From positions 61,634,269 through 61,698,268 of the forward strand of contig NC_068939.1 in the NCBI RefSeq assembly GCF_016801865.2: a DNA stretch of 64,000 nt, written 5' to 3'. The notes under the pieces are model-generated. The model saw only the letters and a list, made by a program, of their open reading frames with translations. It ran no database searches and had not been told where the DNA came from. This document shows positions 10,858-21,458 of the stretch, piece by piece (positions within the stretch are counted from its first letter, which is position 1; each line of letters starts with the position of its first letter). The stretch is from Culex pipiens pallens. Taxonomy: Eukaryota > Arthropoda > Insecta > Diptera > Culicidae. Made by a program: the position numbers and the translations under genes.

Positions 10858-11093
10858 GTTCTTCGTCACCCGTAAAAAAGAAAAACATCTTCTAACCGAT
10901 CGAAACTTGAAAACACACACAATTTACCAGCAAAAAATGTCGAAAACTATACAAAATAAAACACACACTACTGATTATAAAAGAACTCATTTATCAGTAA
11001 GAAAAAAGTCATGCTTGTGCTTGAACAGCCTCCTACTTTGTAGATGTAAACAAAGTGGGATCATTTGAAAATCACGTTACGCATTCTCTCTAT
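10858..11093. repeat. Direct repeat, copy 1 (partner at 11748)
   Basis: Shared landmarks with 11748-11962 are CTTCRTCACCNGTAAAA, AATAAAACACACA, TCATGCTTGTGCTTGA and AGATGTAAACAA followed by GTGGGATCA. Identity is roughly 70-75% by eye. Both lie in the same orientation and are non-coding; they probably represent two insertions of one unnamed repeat. Confidence 0.5.
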
Positions 11094-11354
11094 TCATCAC
11101 CCAGGTTAGCATCGAGGCATTTGTTTCTAAATTTTTTTTTACCTTTGTTTCTAAAGATCACAATACAAAATAAAAAAAACTCAACACAACACATTTGAAA
11201 GAGGATTTTCTCTCGGAGGCATCCAAACCATAAGTCGTAAGTGACATTTCAGTTTGACAGATATGCAGTTACTGATTTTTCAGCAATGTTTTTGTTCATT
11301 GCTGAATTTCAGCAAAAGTGATGAATCGCATTCAGTTATATACAATTTTTTACT

Positions 11355-11500
11355 TATCCGTTATTGACCAGGGCCTTCTTGAATTGCTTCGTGGACCACA
11401 GATGAAGAGTAGGAACCAATCATCACCACTTCGCAACTCTCGATGGCCCCTATCATGCTAATCAATACCGGCGCCAGCTACGACCAGTGGTAAGATCACG
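11355..11500 (-). repeat. Truncated SINE 3' fragment, minus orientation
   Basis: The reverse complement matches 50810-50950 of the full-length SINE over about 140 bp at roughly 80%, including GATGATTGGTTCCTACTCTT and CATCTGTGGTCCACGRAGCA. It has no tRNA-like head, so it is 5'-truncated. Confidence 0.65.
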
Positions 11501-11747
11501 AGAAAGGCTATGATTTGTTACAAAAATATCACTAGACATCGTTTTTAAAACAATTTCATTGTTCGAGTTTTAATCATTAATCGAAACAGCGCAAAGCTAC
11601 TTTAAAATTTTGAGAAGAATATTTTTGGTTCGAAAATCTGGCATTTTATTAGTTTTAGAGCGTTGAAATGCTGGTGCAATTGTGACAGTTCGAGCTGTTG
11701 TGAAAACCGCGACAGATCTCGCACCAACACAGCTTTCGATGCAGTCC

Positions 11748-11962
11748 TTCATCACCAGTAAAAGATAAATACCCGATCTAAACTTGCAAAACACACAACT
11801 TTGCAGCAATTAAAGTCAAAAATTTAAAAAAATAAAACACACATCACTGGTTTTAAAACAGATAATTTACCCGTGAGAAATAGTCATGCTTGTGCTTGAG
11901 AATTCTCCTTTTTTATTAGATGTAAACAAGGTGGGATCAATCGAAAATCACGTTTCGAATAC
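11748..11962. repeat. Direct repeat, copy 2 (partner at 10858)
   Basis: Same landmarks and orientation as the copy at 10858-11093. No ends could be set. Confidence 0.5.
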
Positions 11963-12740
11963 TTTTTTCACAGTTTTAAATTCTTCGTTTTTTTTGTGTC
12001 ATCTGAAAACTTTCTAATTTGGTTCACACAGTTATTGTGAACAATGCTTGAAAAGGGATCTATCACTGAACGGGGATGCTCGATATTCGATAGAACTTTC
12101 TGTCAGCGATCATTTCCCAAAACGATATTTGATCGCTGACACACAACGCCTATCATGATCGTCATTGCTTGGCGACGGTCGGTGAACGTAAACACAAAGA
12201 CGAAACGAACGAAAAATGAGCACCACTCAAGCAGCCGCCCGAACGAGACAACGTGCTCTTTCTCTTTCTCTCGTTTTTGTCTCTCTCTTCCTAGTGTATG
12301 CTGCGTGGTGACAGAAATCATATGATTGCTATCATTGGAGAGATGATCGGAATCTCGGTAGAATGTCAAACGACCGCTCTCTAAGCGATTTTTCTCCTGG
12401 AGGGAAGTCAATGATTGTGTGAGTGACTTTGCGTAGCACTCATTCCTTTGTGTGTGAAACGAACGAAAGTAGAATGTAAAAATCAGGTTGTCGTGGTGAA
12501 GACGATTGGAGTGTTCTGTCAGCTATCACAAACAAAGTCGAAATTTCGCAAGCCCTGATTGTGAACAACCAAAATGAGATAAGAAAGCAGAGTCATCTGC
12601 TGAGTTGTTCTTCAACTGTGGCCAGGATGTTTTTTTGCCAGAAATGTGTTGTTTTTTGAAATCAAACGGGTTCGATTTCCTGAATACTAAAAAATACACA
12701 GTATAGACAATTGCAACTGCACCCGTGTTATAAAAAACAC
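11963..12740. other. Mixed unique/repeat DNA, no gene recognised
   Basis: Contains a CT-rich tract (about 12250-12295) and two GATCGCTGAC/GTCAGCGATC inverted motifs at 12105-12140. No coding homology was seen. Confidence 0.35.
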
Positions 12741-13180
12741 GAAAATTTAAAATGAAATTTTGTGTTCTAAATGAAAAATGACCCTTCTGGGTTCTTGCAA
12801 ACGCGAAAAGTACATTAAATTTCCCTTAAAATGACATGTTCCAAAAAAAAATTGCAGTTTAAGAACGGAAAATGGCAGAATTTTAAAAACCATTTTTGTT
12901 TTTTTTGTCGATGAATTTTTTTTTTGAATGTTGAGAACGCCATTAAATCAAACGTCCAATTTTGCATACAATTTCCTTGGACACCGAATTTCCAAATCAT
13001 TACCATTTAGACTGCAAATTGTTGAAAACCGCTTTTTTCGCATGTTCAAAAATTTAAGGGGTCGTACCGCCCCTCCGTCACGAGGTATTGAAAAATGGAG
13101 CTCGAATTCGTGATCAGGCACAAAAAATACCCCTTAGTACAAAGTTTCACGAAAATCGAAGGGATGCCGCTTGATTTTTT
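12741..13180. repeat. Solo arm of the large foldback family seen at 21459-22862
   Basis: Matches the right arm of that foldback (22385-22830): TGACCCTTCTGGGT, AAAGTACATTAAATTTCCC, ATGACATGTTCCAAAAAA, GGGGTCGTACC-CCCCTCCGTC and ACAAAGTTTCACG. Only one arm is present, so it is either a deletion derivative or half of a decayed palindrome. Confidence 0.6.
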
Positions 13181-13199
13181 GAATTGTCTGTAAAACGTT

Positions 13200-14885
13200 A
13201 TTTAATCTACCTTTAGGAACGTGGTAGGTAGTTCGGTAACACTTATTTTTATCAAAATACCCGGCCTCAAAAAATAAAATGTATTGAAAACACTAAAGTA
13301 CTTATATTGATATTGATATTGATAATCTTTTCGGCTCGTTGCAAAGGTCTTTTGATTACCTATCCAACAATGGGTCGGTCATGATAGATCCGGACAACTT
13401 TTTCATCAACATATTTAAGATCCTGCCTAAACAAAGTGTCTAAATAACACTTAAGTGCTCATAAATTTTGATGGGGTTGTCAGATCTTTAATCTTTTGCA
13501 CGCGTTGGAAAATTCTTTCAAATACCTTTCTAAAAATGTATAACGTGACGGGTTTCCTTACAAAACCACCCTTTTTACAATTGTCCGGACTTTTGTTAAA
13601 ATCGTTTTTTAAGCATAACTTTTGAAGTACTTTTCTAAACTTCATAATATTAACTAGGGTCTTGTGGGACCCCAAGAAGGATCGAATGATACCGAAACGG
13701 TTCAAATCGGTCCAAATAGCCAGTTCGGAGACAGACATACACACTAGGGTGGGTACGTTTTTCAAAATGTTCTCGGATCAGGTTTTAGTATGGTTCCCCT
13801 TGTAGGGCATGCCCATAGGGACTTTCATGCCAAATATCAGCTCATTTGGTTGTAAACTGGCTGCGCGCATCAGGGTTAAAGTTTACATAGGAATTACTAT
13901 GGGAAATTGGAACTTTTTGTTCAAACGCTCCTACAGGTCTGGGAAAATCACGCGCCAACTTCTGGTATGGTCAGGCCTATGGGGAATGGTCTGGAGAACA
14001 CTTTTCCCGAAGAGAGCATATGGATTCGTTGTCCCTAGACCTGGCGCATCGGCAAACAATCCGATGTCTCCGGAATCAACGGTTTTCTCTCAAAAAGCAT
14101 CAAATTTTCCTTAGCATGCTATGAAAGTTCGATGAACACCGCGACGCCATACGTCAGGCAGCTACCACGTGGGTGAGAAACGGCTGGAATATTTAATTGC
14201 AAACCTTCTTTTAACTAGAAAATGATCATTTCGAGTATTCCTGATATTATTTAGTCGAATTCAGAATCTTTGCATAGCAAATTTGTATTTTTTTGCAAAT
14301 ATTTCAACCACGTGGTAGCTGCCTGACGTAGGGCGTCGCGATGTTCATCAAGCTTTCATAGCATGCTAAGGAAAATTTGATGCTTTTTGAGGGAAAACCG
14401 TTGATTCCGGAAACATCGGATTGTTTGCCGATGCGCCAGGTCTAGGGACAACGAATCCATATGCTCTCTTCGGGAAAAGTGTTCTCCAGACCATTCCCCA
14501 TAGGCCTGACCATACCAGAAGTTGGCGCGTGATTTTCCCAGACCTGTAGGAGCGTTTGAACAAAAAGTTCCAATTTCCCATAGTAATTCCTATGTGAACT
14601 TTAACCCTGATGCGCGCAGCCAGTTTACAACCAAATGAGCTGATATTTGGCATGAAAGTCCCTATGGGCATGCCCTACAAGGGGAACCATACTAAAACCT
14701 GATCCGAGAACATTTTGAAAAACGTACCCACCCTAATACACACGCACAGACATTTGCTCAGAATTTGATTCTGAGTCGATAGGTATACGTGAAGGTGGGT
14801 ATACGAGGTCAAATTAAGAAGTTCATTTTTCGAGTGATTTTATAGCCTTTTCTCAGTAAGGTGAGGAAGGCAAAAAGTCTTTGTA
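13200..14885. mobile_element. GAGGAAGGC-family repeat, split by a foldback element
   Basis: The right end GTAAGGTGAGGAAGGCAAAA and the internal blocks GGGTCTTGTGGGACCCC, TTCTGAGTCGATAGGTATAC and TTCGAGTGATTTTATAGCC match the better-preserved copies at 36931-37350 and 42017-42775. The left end is decayed. A 987-bp palindromic element (13747-14733) lies inside it, between CAGACATACACAC and ATACACACGCACAGACATTT. Confidence 0.55.
13747..14733. mobile_element. Foldback element with arms of about 400 bp, TA duplication
   Basis: TA|GGGTGGGTACGTTTTTC at 13745 is mirrored by GAAAAACGTACCCACCC|TA ending at 14735, and the mirror continues through each arm with very few mismatches. The two arms even yield near-identical 101-codon frames on opposite strands (13809-14114 + and 14366-14671 -), which are a by-product of the palindrome. 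The loop (about 14165-14310) is AT-rich. A TA target fits a Tc1/mariner-type non-autonomous element. Confidence 0.8.
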
Positions 14886-16119
14886 TGTCTGTGCATTTGT
14901 CTAAAATTCCATTATATCACTTTACAGTCATGGAAAATCATCCGAAATTGCATTTTTAAGCATTTTAAGACCAACGAAATAAGTTTTGGTTGATATTTTT
15001 GCAAAATAATAATGTAATGCAGTTTTTCAAAAGTCAGTTTACCTCAAAAAATGTCTGGCACAAGCTCAAATGTCTCTGAAGCACAGACAAATCTGTGCAT
15101 CTGGCATCCTTGGTCGGGGCCCATTGATTTCAAATAACTGAACATGGCGACAAAATTGGACTAAAAAGTTAAATTGAATAAAAAATACACTTGAAATAAT
15201 GATTTTTGAATTTTTCTCACCTAATTTTCAAACCAACCATAAAAAATTGCATCCAGGTTACCAAGTCCAACTAATCAGCAATAAGTCGTAACAAGTTGAG
15301 TAACTTCCCTCGAGCGAAAACTGCATTTCTCCGACACTCTACAACTTTGCGATAAATCCAAAGAGATGAGCTCGAAGTTCGGAACCGACCGTGCAGTCTG
15401 CGTGTCTTTTCTGTGGAACCGGTTTCGTTTGGTACAACACCCTGGCTGAAAACTGAGAAAAAGCTCGGTGTTAAACTTGAACTTACCGTTTTTTCAACAT
15501 TCACACACACACACACACGTTTTCTGCCGGCAGCAGATTTAAGGGCAAGGTCATTAACGTGTGGGGCTAATTTGCATCATTGTTAACTTGTTTTTACTGT
15601 TTCGGAGGAGAAGAAGGTGGGTTCTCCGATGGTGGACGAATTTCGAGTTCTTTCCAAGTTGAAAGCCTCTCGTTTTTATTGAGAACAACTTTCAGATTTA
15701 TTGCCTCACAAGCACCAGTTCGAAATGGTATCATTTTGGGATTAATTATGGTGGGGTTTCGCGCCAGATGGGATCACTTTTTTCCCTGTATGCCATTATC
15801 AGCGATAGCAAACCAAAATAAGCCGGTTTGCGATGGCGAAAGCAGTGTGGTTCTTTTTGCTCAAATTTTATGGCTTTTTTGGAGCACCACACCTCCTTAA
15901 AAGTAAGTTTTCACTAAATATTGTGCTGCAATCGCTGGTGCAATTTGGCGGCTTTCGCTAATCGCCGGTTGTGGCATTGTCCGGAGAGTTGTCCGACATG
16001 CAGCATGTTTATTAGTTTATCGGTATGGGGCCGTCCATAAACCTGGGGGAGGTGGTAAATATTTGGCAGGTTTTGAATAACCTGGATTGCAAAAACAATT
16101 TGTAAACCACAGTTGTAAC
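14886..16119. other. Mostly single-copy intronic DNA, no gene recognised
   Basis: From about 15260 to 16110 the sequence is of normal complexity and not part of any repeat seen elsewhere in the window. A short CA run occurs at about 15503-15518. Open frames of about 80-106 codons are present on both strands, but they lack recognisable homology. Confidence 0.4.
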
Positions 16120-16330
16120 CAGCGATGGAATAATCATCATCAAAAGAAAATCATTGGACGTTCATCAAGAGAAAAAATCCGAAGAGAGCATGGTTCTCCT
16201 CTCTCGCGCACGAAAGATCGGTAAAAGGAATCTAAAAATATCATCATCTTGATTATTCGGCGGAACATCTTATTCACTATTACACTTGCGAGTGTAACGT
16301 CACACGTCGAAAAACGATCTGTCACATTTT

Positions 16331-18744
16331 GTAGATGGGCAATGTTTTGCATCGTGATGTTCTGGAAAGAAAGTCATTTGTTTGTATAAACGATGAGCCA
16401 ACATTCTTTCATAATACTGGTTGTTCTCAGCTCGACCTTCTTTTGACTGACTCTCCGCAACTTATTATAAAAAATGATCAAATTTCTATGCCAGGTGTGT
16501 CAAGTCATGATATGATAATTGCCTCATTAGATATTGATTTCAATCCTGAAAAAAATATTATTTATTATAGAGATTACAATAACTTTAATGCGGCAGCTTT
16601 GCGTGATAGCTTTTTTTCTTTCGACTGGAACTCTTTTTTGCGTATAACTGATCCTAATGATTTATTGGTCAGTTTTAATGAAAGACTTAAGGTGTTACAT
16701 GAAGACTTTTTTCCCCTCAAGTGGTACAAACCAAGAGACAATCCTTGGTATAACAATGGTATTGAACTAGCTATCGTTAATAGAAATATTGCCTACAATA
16801 ATTGGAAACGTAACAAAACTACTGATCTGCATAACAAATATAAAAGACTTAGAAATCGCGTAAATGAAACGATCAAACATGCCAAGGAAAATTATGAAAG
16901 AAGAATTATTAATACAAACGTTCCTAGTAAACAATTATGGAAAAATATTAAAAAACTTGGTGTTACTAAAACTAGTTCCACCCACAAAAGCTGCGAGTTT
17001 TCTCCTACAGACATTAATAATTTTTTTGCCTCTAATTTTACGTCCGATGATACTCTTTATGATGGTGTTTCAGGCTTTTCAAATGATGATGGTTTTCGTT
17101 TTCGACTAGTGGAAGATTTTGAGGTTGTTAATGCTGTATTTTCTATCACTTCAAATGCAATCGGTTTAGATGAAATACCAATTAAATTTGTTAAAATTAT
17201 TCTACCCTTAGCATTATCTTATATTACTCATATTTTCAATTCTATTTTTCTGACTTCAATTTTTCCTAATGCATGGAAACGCGTAAAAGTTATTCCTATT
17301 AAGAAAAAAAATAATAGTACTTCTTTAAGTAATCTTAGGCCAATAAGCATTCTAAGTGCTCTTTCTAAAGCATTTGAAAAATTAGTAAAATCACAAATTT
17401 CAGAATATGTTAATCAAATGAATTTACTGAGTCCCTATCAATCAGGTTTTAGAAAACACCACAGCACTGAAACTGCCTTAATCAAAATACACGACGACAT
17501 TGCCTTAAATTTAGATAAAAAGGGTATTGCTATTTTGCTCTTAATAGATTTCGCCAAGGCATTTGATCGTGTGTCACATACAAAACTATTGCATAAATTA
17601 AAATCTAAATTTAACTTTTCTTCTATGGCTGTTGATCTTATAAAGTCATATTTAAACGATCGAAGTCAAGCCGTTTTGTACAATGATGTTTTTTCTAGTT
17701 TTGTAATGATAAAATCTGGTGTCCCCCAAGGTTCAGTCTTGGGGCCAATTCTATTCTCGCTTTTTATAAATGATCTTCCATCGGTTCTAACTTTTTGTTC
17801 GGTGCATTTATTTGCTGATGATGTCCAAATTTACTTCAATGCTGATGTTAATTATAATCTTGATGTTGTTGCACGAAAAATTAATTCCGATCTTCAGAGT
17901 GTTTGGCTCTGGTCTCAACGTAACTTGTTGTTTATAAATTCGTCTAAAACGCAAGCAATTCTATTTAGTCATTCCAAGATTAAAATTAACCATCCCATGT
18001 TGTTTTTGAATGGTGACCAAATTGTTTTTGTTGATAAAGTTGTAAATCTTGGGATAACCTTTATGTGTAATTTATGTTGGGAGACCCAAATCAACATTCA
18101 GTGTGGAAAAATTTATGGAACATTAAAGAAATTACATCTTGTAGCCAGACATCTAGACATAGCAACAAAAATTCGAATTTTTAAAACCCTGCTTTTTCCG
18201 CATTTTATTTATGGAGATTTCTTGTACACAAATGCATCTATGGCAGCCCTTGATCGACTTAGGGTGGCACTTAATTCATGTGTAAGATTTGTTTATAACC
18301 TTCCAAGAATATCTAGAGTTACTCACTTGCAGAAAACACTTATTGGATGTAATTTTTCGCAATTCTATAAATTTCGTTCATGTGTTAACTTGTTCAGAAT
18401 TATTCATACTAAAAAACCAGAATATTTATATACTAAGCTCAGACCGTTAAGATCTACAAGAACTAAAAGTTTTTTGATACCGCAACATTCGTCTTTTTAC
18501 TATAGTCAATCTTTCTTTGCAAGAGGGGTTGTGAATTGGAATCAATTAAGCATTAGTATCAAAAATAGTCATTCTTATAAAAGCTTCAAAGAAAACCTAC
18601 TGTCAGAACTCGCCAGCGTAAATTAGAATTAGGATAAAGAGAAGCATAGCATTAAGGAATCGATTTATCGATATTGAATTAAATCCTGCATCTGCACACT
18701 TTGTAACAAATTAAAAGGCTAAGCCTTAAGTTACATTATTTGAA

Positions 18745-18780
<36 letters not shown>
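16331..18780 (+). mobile_element. 5'-truncated non-LTR retrotransposon, CR1/L2-like
   Basis: It consists of a long reverse-transcriptase frame, a short 3' UTR and an (AAAT)n tail at 18744-18780. The 5' end is truncated inside the endonuclease domain, and the start coordinate is approximate. It sits inside a hAT-like MITE and is therefore younger than it. A target-site duplication could not be fixed because the 5' junction is ambiguous. Confidence 0.75.
16335..18626 (+). CDS. Non-LTR reverse transcriptase ORF2, 5'-truncated endonuclease
   Basis: This is the retrotransposition enzyme of a LINE: an apurinic-type endonuclease nicks the target and the reverse transcriptase copies the element RNA there. 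The 763-residue frame opens in the last part of the endonuclease (residues about 15-66, with SQLDLLL and SSHDMIIASLD), so about the first 150 or more residues are missing. The RT domain runs from about residue 310 to 570: LRPISILSALSKAFEKL (about 335), LLLIDFAKAFDRVSH (about 400), SGVPQGSVLGPILFSLFIND (about 461) and the catalytic FADD at 493-496. A C-terminal thumb/connection region follows to residue 763. HSTETAL before the first catalytic block and the FADDVQIY box fit the CR1/L2-like branch rather than typical Jockey; the exact clade is uncertain. The frame is wholly intact and AT-rich, with a weak codon preference. The start codon given is simply the first in-frame ATG after truncation; no functional start is implied. 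Confidence 0.88.
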   Translation: MGNVLHRDVLERKSFVCINDEPTFFHNTGCSQLDLLLTDSPQLIIKNDQISMPGVSSHDMIIASLDIDFNPEKNIIYYRDYNNFNAAALRDSFFSFDWNSFLRITDPNDLLVSFNERLKVLHEDFFPLKWYKPRDNPWYNNGIELAIVNRNIAYNNWKRNKTTDLHNKYKRLRNRVNETIKHAKENYERRIINTNVPSKQLWKNIKKLGVTKTSSTHKSCEFSPTDINNFFASNFTSDDTLYDGVSGFSNDDGFRFRLVEDFEVVNAVFSITSNAIGLDEIPIKFVKIILPLALSYITHIFNSIFLTSIFPNAWKRVKVIPIKKKNNSTSLSNLRPISILSALSKAFEKLVKSQISEYVNQMNLLSPYQSGFRKHHSTETALIKIHDDIALNLDKKGIAILLLIDFAKAFDRVSHTKLLHKLKSKFNFSSMAVDLIKSYLNDRSQAVLYNDVFSSFVMIKSGVPQGSVLGPILFSLFINDLPSVLTFCSVHLFADDVQIYFNADVNYNLDVVARKINSDLQSVWLWSQRNLLFINSSKTQAILFSHSKIKINHPMLFLNGDQIVFVDKVVNLGITFMCNLCWETQINIQCGKIYGTLKKLHLVARHLDIATKIRIFKTLLFPHFIYGDFLYTNASMAALDRLRVALNSCVRFVYNLPRISRVTHLQKTLIGCNFSQFYKFRSCVNLFRIIHTKKPEYLYTKLRPLRSTRTKSFLIPQHSSFYYSQSFFARGVVNWNQLSISIKNSHSYKSFKENLLSELASVN

Positions 18781-19860
18781 ACAAAGTGAAATAAATACTT
18801 TTAAGTGGTGCTGACAAGGAAATTCACAAAACATCATTAGCAGATTGATTTTCTTGAAGAATTTCGGGAGCGATTTTCTTTTGCGTGATTTGCCTCCTCT
18901 CTCATTCGCGGGTGAAGAAAGTTCGCAAGCGAAATTGATTTTTTTGCGATTATTCCATCCCTGGATGTAATTTTAAATTTTGTATTTTTTAATCCGGCTG
19001 AAACTTTTTTGGTGCCTTCGGTATGCCCAAAGAAGCCATCTTGCATCATTAGTTTGTCCATATAATTGTCCTTACAAATTTGGCAGCTGTCCATACAAAA
19101 ATGATGTTTCAAAATTAAAAAAATCTGTATCTTCGGAAGAAATTTTTTGAGCGATTTGGGTCTTCGGCAAAGTTGTAGGTATGGATAAGGACTACACTGA
19201 AAAAAATGATACACGGTAAAATTTTTTTTGGTGATTTTTAATTTCACTTTTTGTCACTAAAACTTAATTCTAAAAAACACCATTTTTATTTTTTTTTATT
19301 TTTGATATGTTTTAGGGGACATAAAAGGCCAACTTTTCAGATATTTCCAGGTTGTGCAAAAAATTATTGACCGAGTTATGAATTTTTGAATCAATATTGA
19401 TTTAAAAAAAAAAAATATTGGTCGCAAAAAATGTTAAACTTCATTTTTCGATGTAAAATCAAATTTGCAATCAACAAATACTTCAAAAAAATTGATAAAG
19501 TGTACCGTTTTCAAGTTAAAGCCATTTTTTGGTAACTTTTTATGAAAATATTAGCAGCTTAAATTAAATTAGTGCACATGTTTGCCTACTTTTGAAAAAA
19601 AATATTTTTGAAAAGCTGAGAAAATTCTCTATATTTTGCTTTTTTTTTTAACTTTGTTGATACGACCCTTAGTTGCTGAGATATTGCCATGCAAAGGTTT
19701 AAAAACAGGAAAATTGATGTCTTCTAAGTCTCACCCAAAATACTCACAATTTTCTAACGTCGATATCTCAGCAACTAATGGTCCGATTTACAATGTTAAA
19801 ATATGAACATTTGTGATATTTTCAGATCTTTTCGAAAACAATATTAAAAAATAAATAAAA

Positions 19861-19924
19861 TCAAGACTAACACTTCAAAAGGGTTTCAAATTCAATATTA
19901 CGCCCTTTTGAAATATTAGTCTTG
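19861..19924. repeat. Central hairpin of palindromic family P
   Basis: CAAGACTAACACTTCAAAAG is mirrored by CTTTTGAAATATTAGTCTTG. The same hairpin occurs at about 33680-33755 and 56798-56868, marking the centre of other family members. Confidence 0.6.
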
Positions 19925-19944
19925 GTTTGAAAATTTTGAAAATA

Positions 19945-20612
19945 ACGTCATGATTCGAAATCCGGACACTTAGTAGCATATCATTTTTGTTATAGCTGGC
20001 AAAAAATCATGTAATAAGTTGTAAATGTAGAAATATCATCAGGATGTAGTATAAACAGTCAGTTTCAAGAAAATGCATGCAAAATATGTCTTTTCAAACA
20101 ATTTTTCATCAGAATTTCAAAATTAAGATGACTTGTTGTGCTTCGAATCCCGGACACTGATAAAAGCTGATTCGAAATCCGGACACTTTTGCTTCGAATT
20201 CCGGACACTCGATTTTACTTATGAATCGCACAAATTTGGACTGAAATATTAGTGAATGGCATTCTTAAGGTCTCAAATGAGCTGTTTACATCAAAACAAT
20301 CGATAGTTTATATAAAAATTTGCTAGAATTTAAGGAAATCGTAACCATAAATTTCTGCTTTGCCTTCCCGGTGCTTCGAACGCCTTTGAAATATTTCAAG
20401 TGAAATGTTTCGCATTTTTGGTAAACTTATAATTTTATTGTATTTTATTGTTTTGGCATTAACTACAGCGTTCAAACAAACTTTAAATGAAAGTTGATGT
20501 TGGAGTTCATCAAATAACACAGTTTTGACATTCATAATGCGAACTTATATCGAAATAATTGATAAAACAAGTGTCCGGGTTTCGAAGCGTCCGGGAATTC
20601 GAATCATGACGT
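19945..20612. mobile_element. MITE with TIR ACGTCATGATTCGAA, TA duplication (copy 1)
   Basis: TA|ACGTCATGATTCGAA at the left and TTCGAATCATGACGT|TA at the right are perfectly inverted over 15 bp. Each side also carries several CCGGACACT-type subterminal motifs (TTCGAATTCCGGACACT). It is 668 bp long and non-coding. A second copy (27663-28337) is about 95% identical by eye, so the family was recently active. The TA target suggests Tc1/mariner. Confidence 0.8.
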
Positions 20613-21458
20613 TATTGTTTTACAATTTTTTTTTGAAAATTTCACAAATGTTTCATATTTTAACATTGTAAATTGGACCATTAGTTGCTGAGATATCGAC
20701 ATTATAATATTGTGAGTTGTTTGGGTGAGACTTGGAAAACATCAATTTTCCTGTTTTTAAACACTTGCATGGCAATATCTCAGCAACTAAGGGTCGTATC
20801 AACAAAGTACAAAAAGCAATATTTAGAGAATTTTCTCAGCTTTTCAATTTTTTTTTTCAAATGTGGGCAAACATGTGCACTAATTTAAAAATTATAAAAA
20901 CTGCTAATATTTTCAAAAAAGTTGGCTAAAACTGGCTTTAACTTGAAAACGGTGCACTTTATCAAAATTTCACTGAGGAACTTTTTGGTTGCAAATTCGA
21001 TTTTACATCGAAAAATGAAGTTGGAAAATTTTTGCGACCAATATTTCGTTTTTTTTTTAATCTGTATTGATTCAAAAATTCATAACTCGGTCAAAGATTT
21101 TTTGCACAACCTGAAAATTTCTGAAAAGTTGGCATTTAATGTCCCCTAAAACATATAAAAAAATAAAAAATAAATAAATAGAGTTTTTTTTTGCAAATCA
21201 AGTTTTAGTGACATACCTACAACTTTGCCGAAGACACCAATCGATCAAAAAATTCCTTCCGATGATACAGATTTTTGAATTTTCAAACATTATTTTTAAT
21301 AGCTGCCAAATGTATGGGGAAAATTATATGGACAAACTAATGATGCAAAATGACTTCTTTGGGAATACCGAAGGCACGCAAAAAGTTTCAGCCAGATTAA
21401 AAAATAAATCGAATGACCGAAATCCGAGAGAATTGCTCAACATTTTTTTTTTAATATT

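Larger units (their letters stand above)
9670..11330. mobile_element. Degenerate element with TTTGCTGAAATTTCAGCAAA-type subterminal palindromes
   Basis: The left 200 bp holds repeated motifs GCTGAAATTCAG, TGAAATTTCAGCAAA, GCTGAAAATTGAG and GTTTGACAGATCATTTGCTG. The right end (about 11240-11330) holds the same motifs inverted: GTTTGACAGATATGCAG, TTTTTCAGCAATG and GCTGAATTTCAGCAAA. No clean terminal repeat or TSD could be fixed and no transposase is recognisable. It contains a younger MITE (9886-10298). Boundaries are uncertain. Confidence 0.35.
16120..18963. mobile_element. hAT-like MITE interrupted by a non-LTR retrotransposon
   Basis: The left end CAGCGATGGAATAATC (16120) and the inverted right end GATTATTCCATCCCTG (18963) form a TIR with one mismatch. 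Flanking octamers are GTTGTAAC and GATGTAAT (6 of 8 match), fitting a decayed 8-bp duplication. The CAG...CTG termini and the 8-bp target are hAT-like. The MITE sequence itself is only about 16120-16330 and 18790-18963; the middle is the retrotransposon. Confidence 0.55.
18966..21458. mobile_element. Giant palindromic repeat (family P), loop occupied by a MITE
   Basis: The left arm (about 18990-19850) and right arm (about 20635-21440) are inverted copies. For example GATATCTCAGCAACTAATGG at 19763 faces CCATTAGTTGCTGAGATATC at 20679, and CAAAGTTGTAGGTATG at 19168 faces the inverse near 21217. The centre has a hairpin (19861-19924) and a MITE (19945-20612). Outer ends carry GAGAATTGCTCAAC at about 21429. 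Further copies or half copies lie at 33568-34260, 51107-52345, 54590-54850, 56380-57115 and 59990-60620. No coding capacity was seen. Confidence 0.6.

Noticed and set aside
12060..12560. Possible decayed DNA transposon around GATCGCTGAC / GTCAGCGATC motifs
   Set aside because: The inverted motifs are short and no matching termini or target duplication could be found.
13809..14671. Mirror-image 101-codon frames on opposite strands
   Set aside because: They are the two arms of one palindrome. No homology, and the TIR element is non-autonomous.
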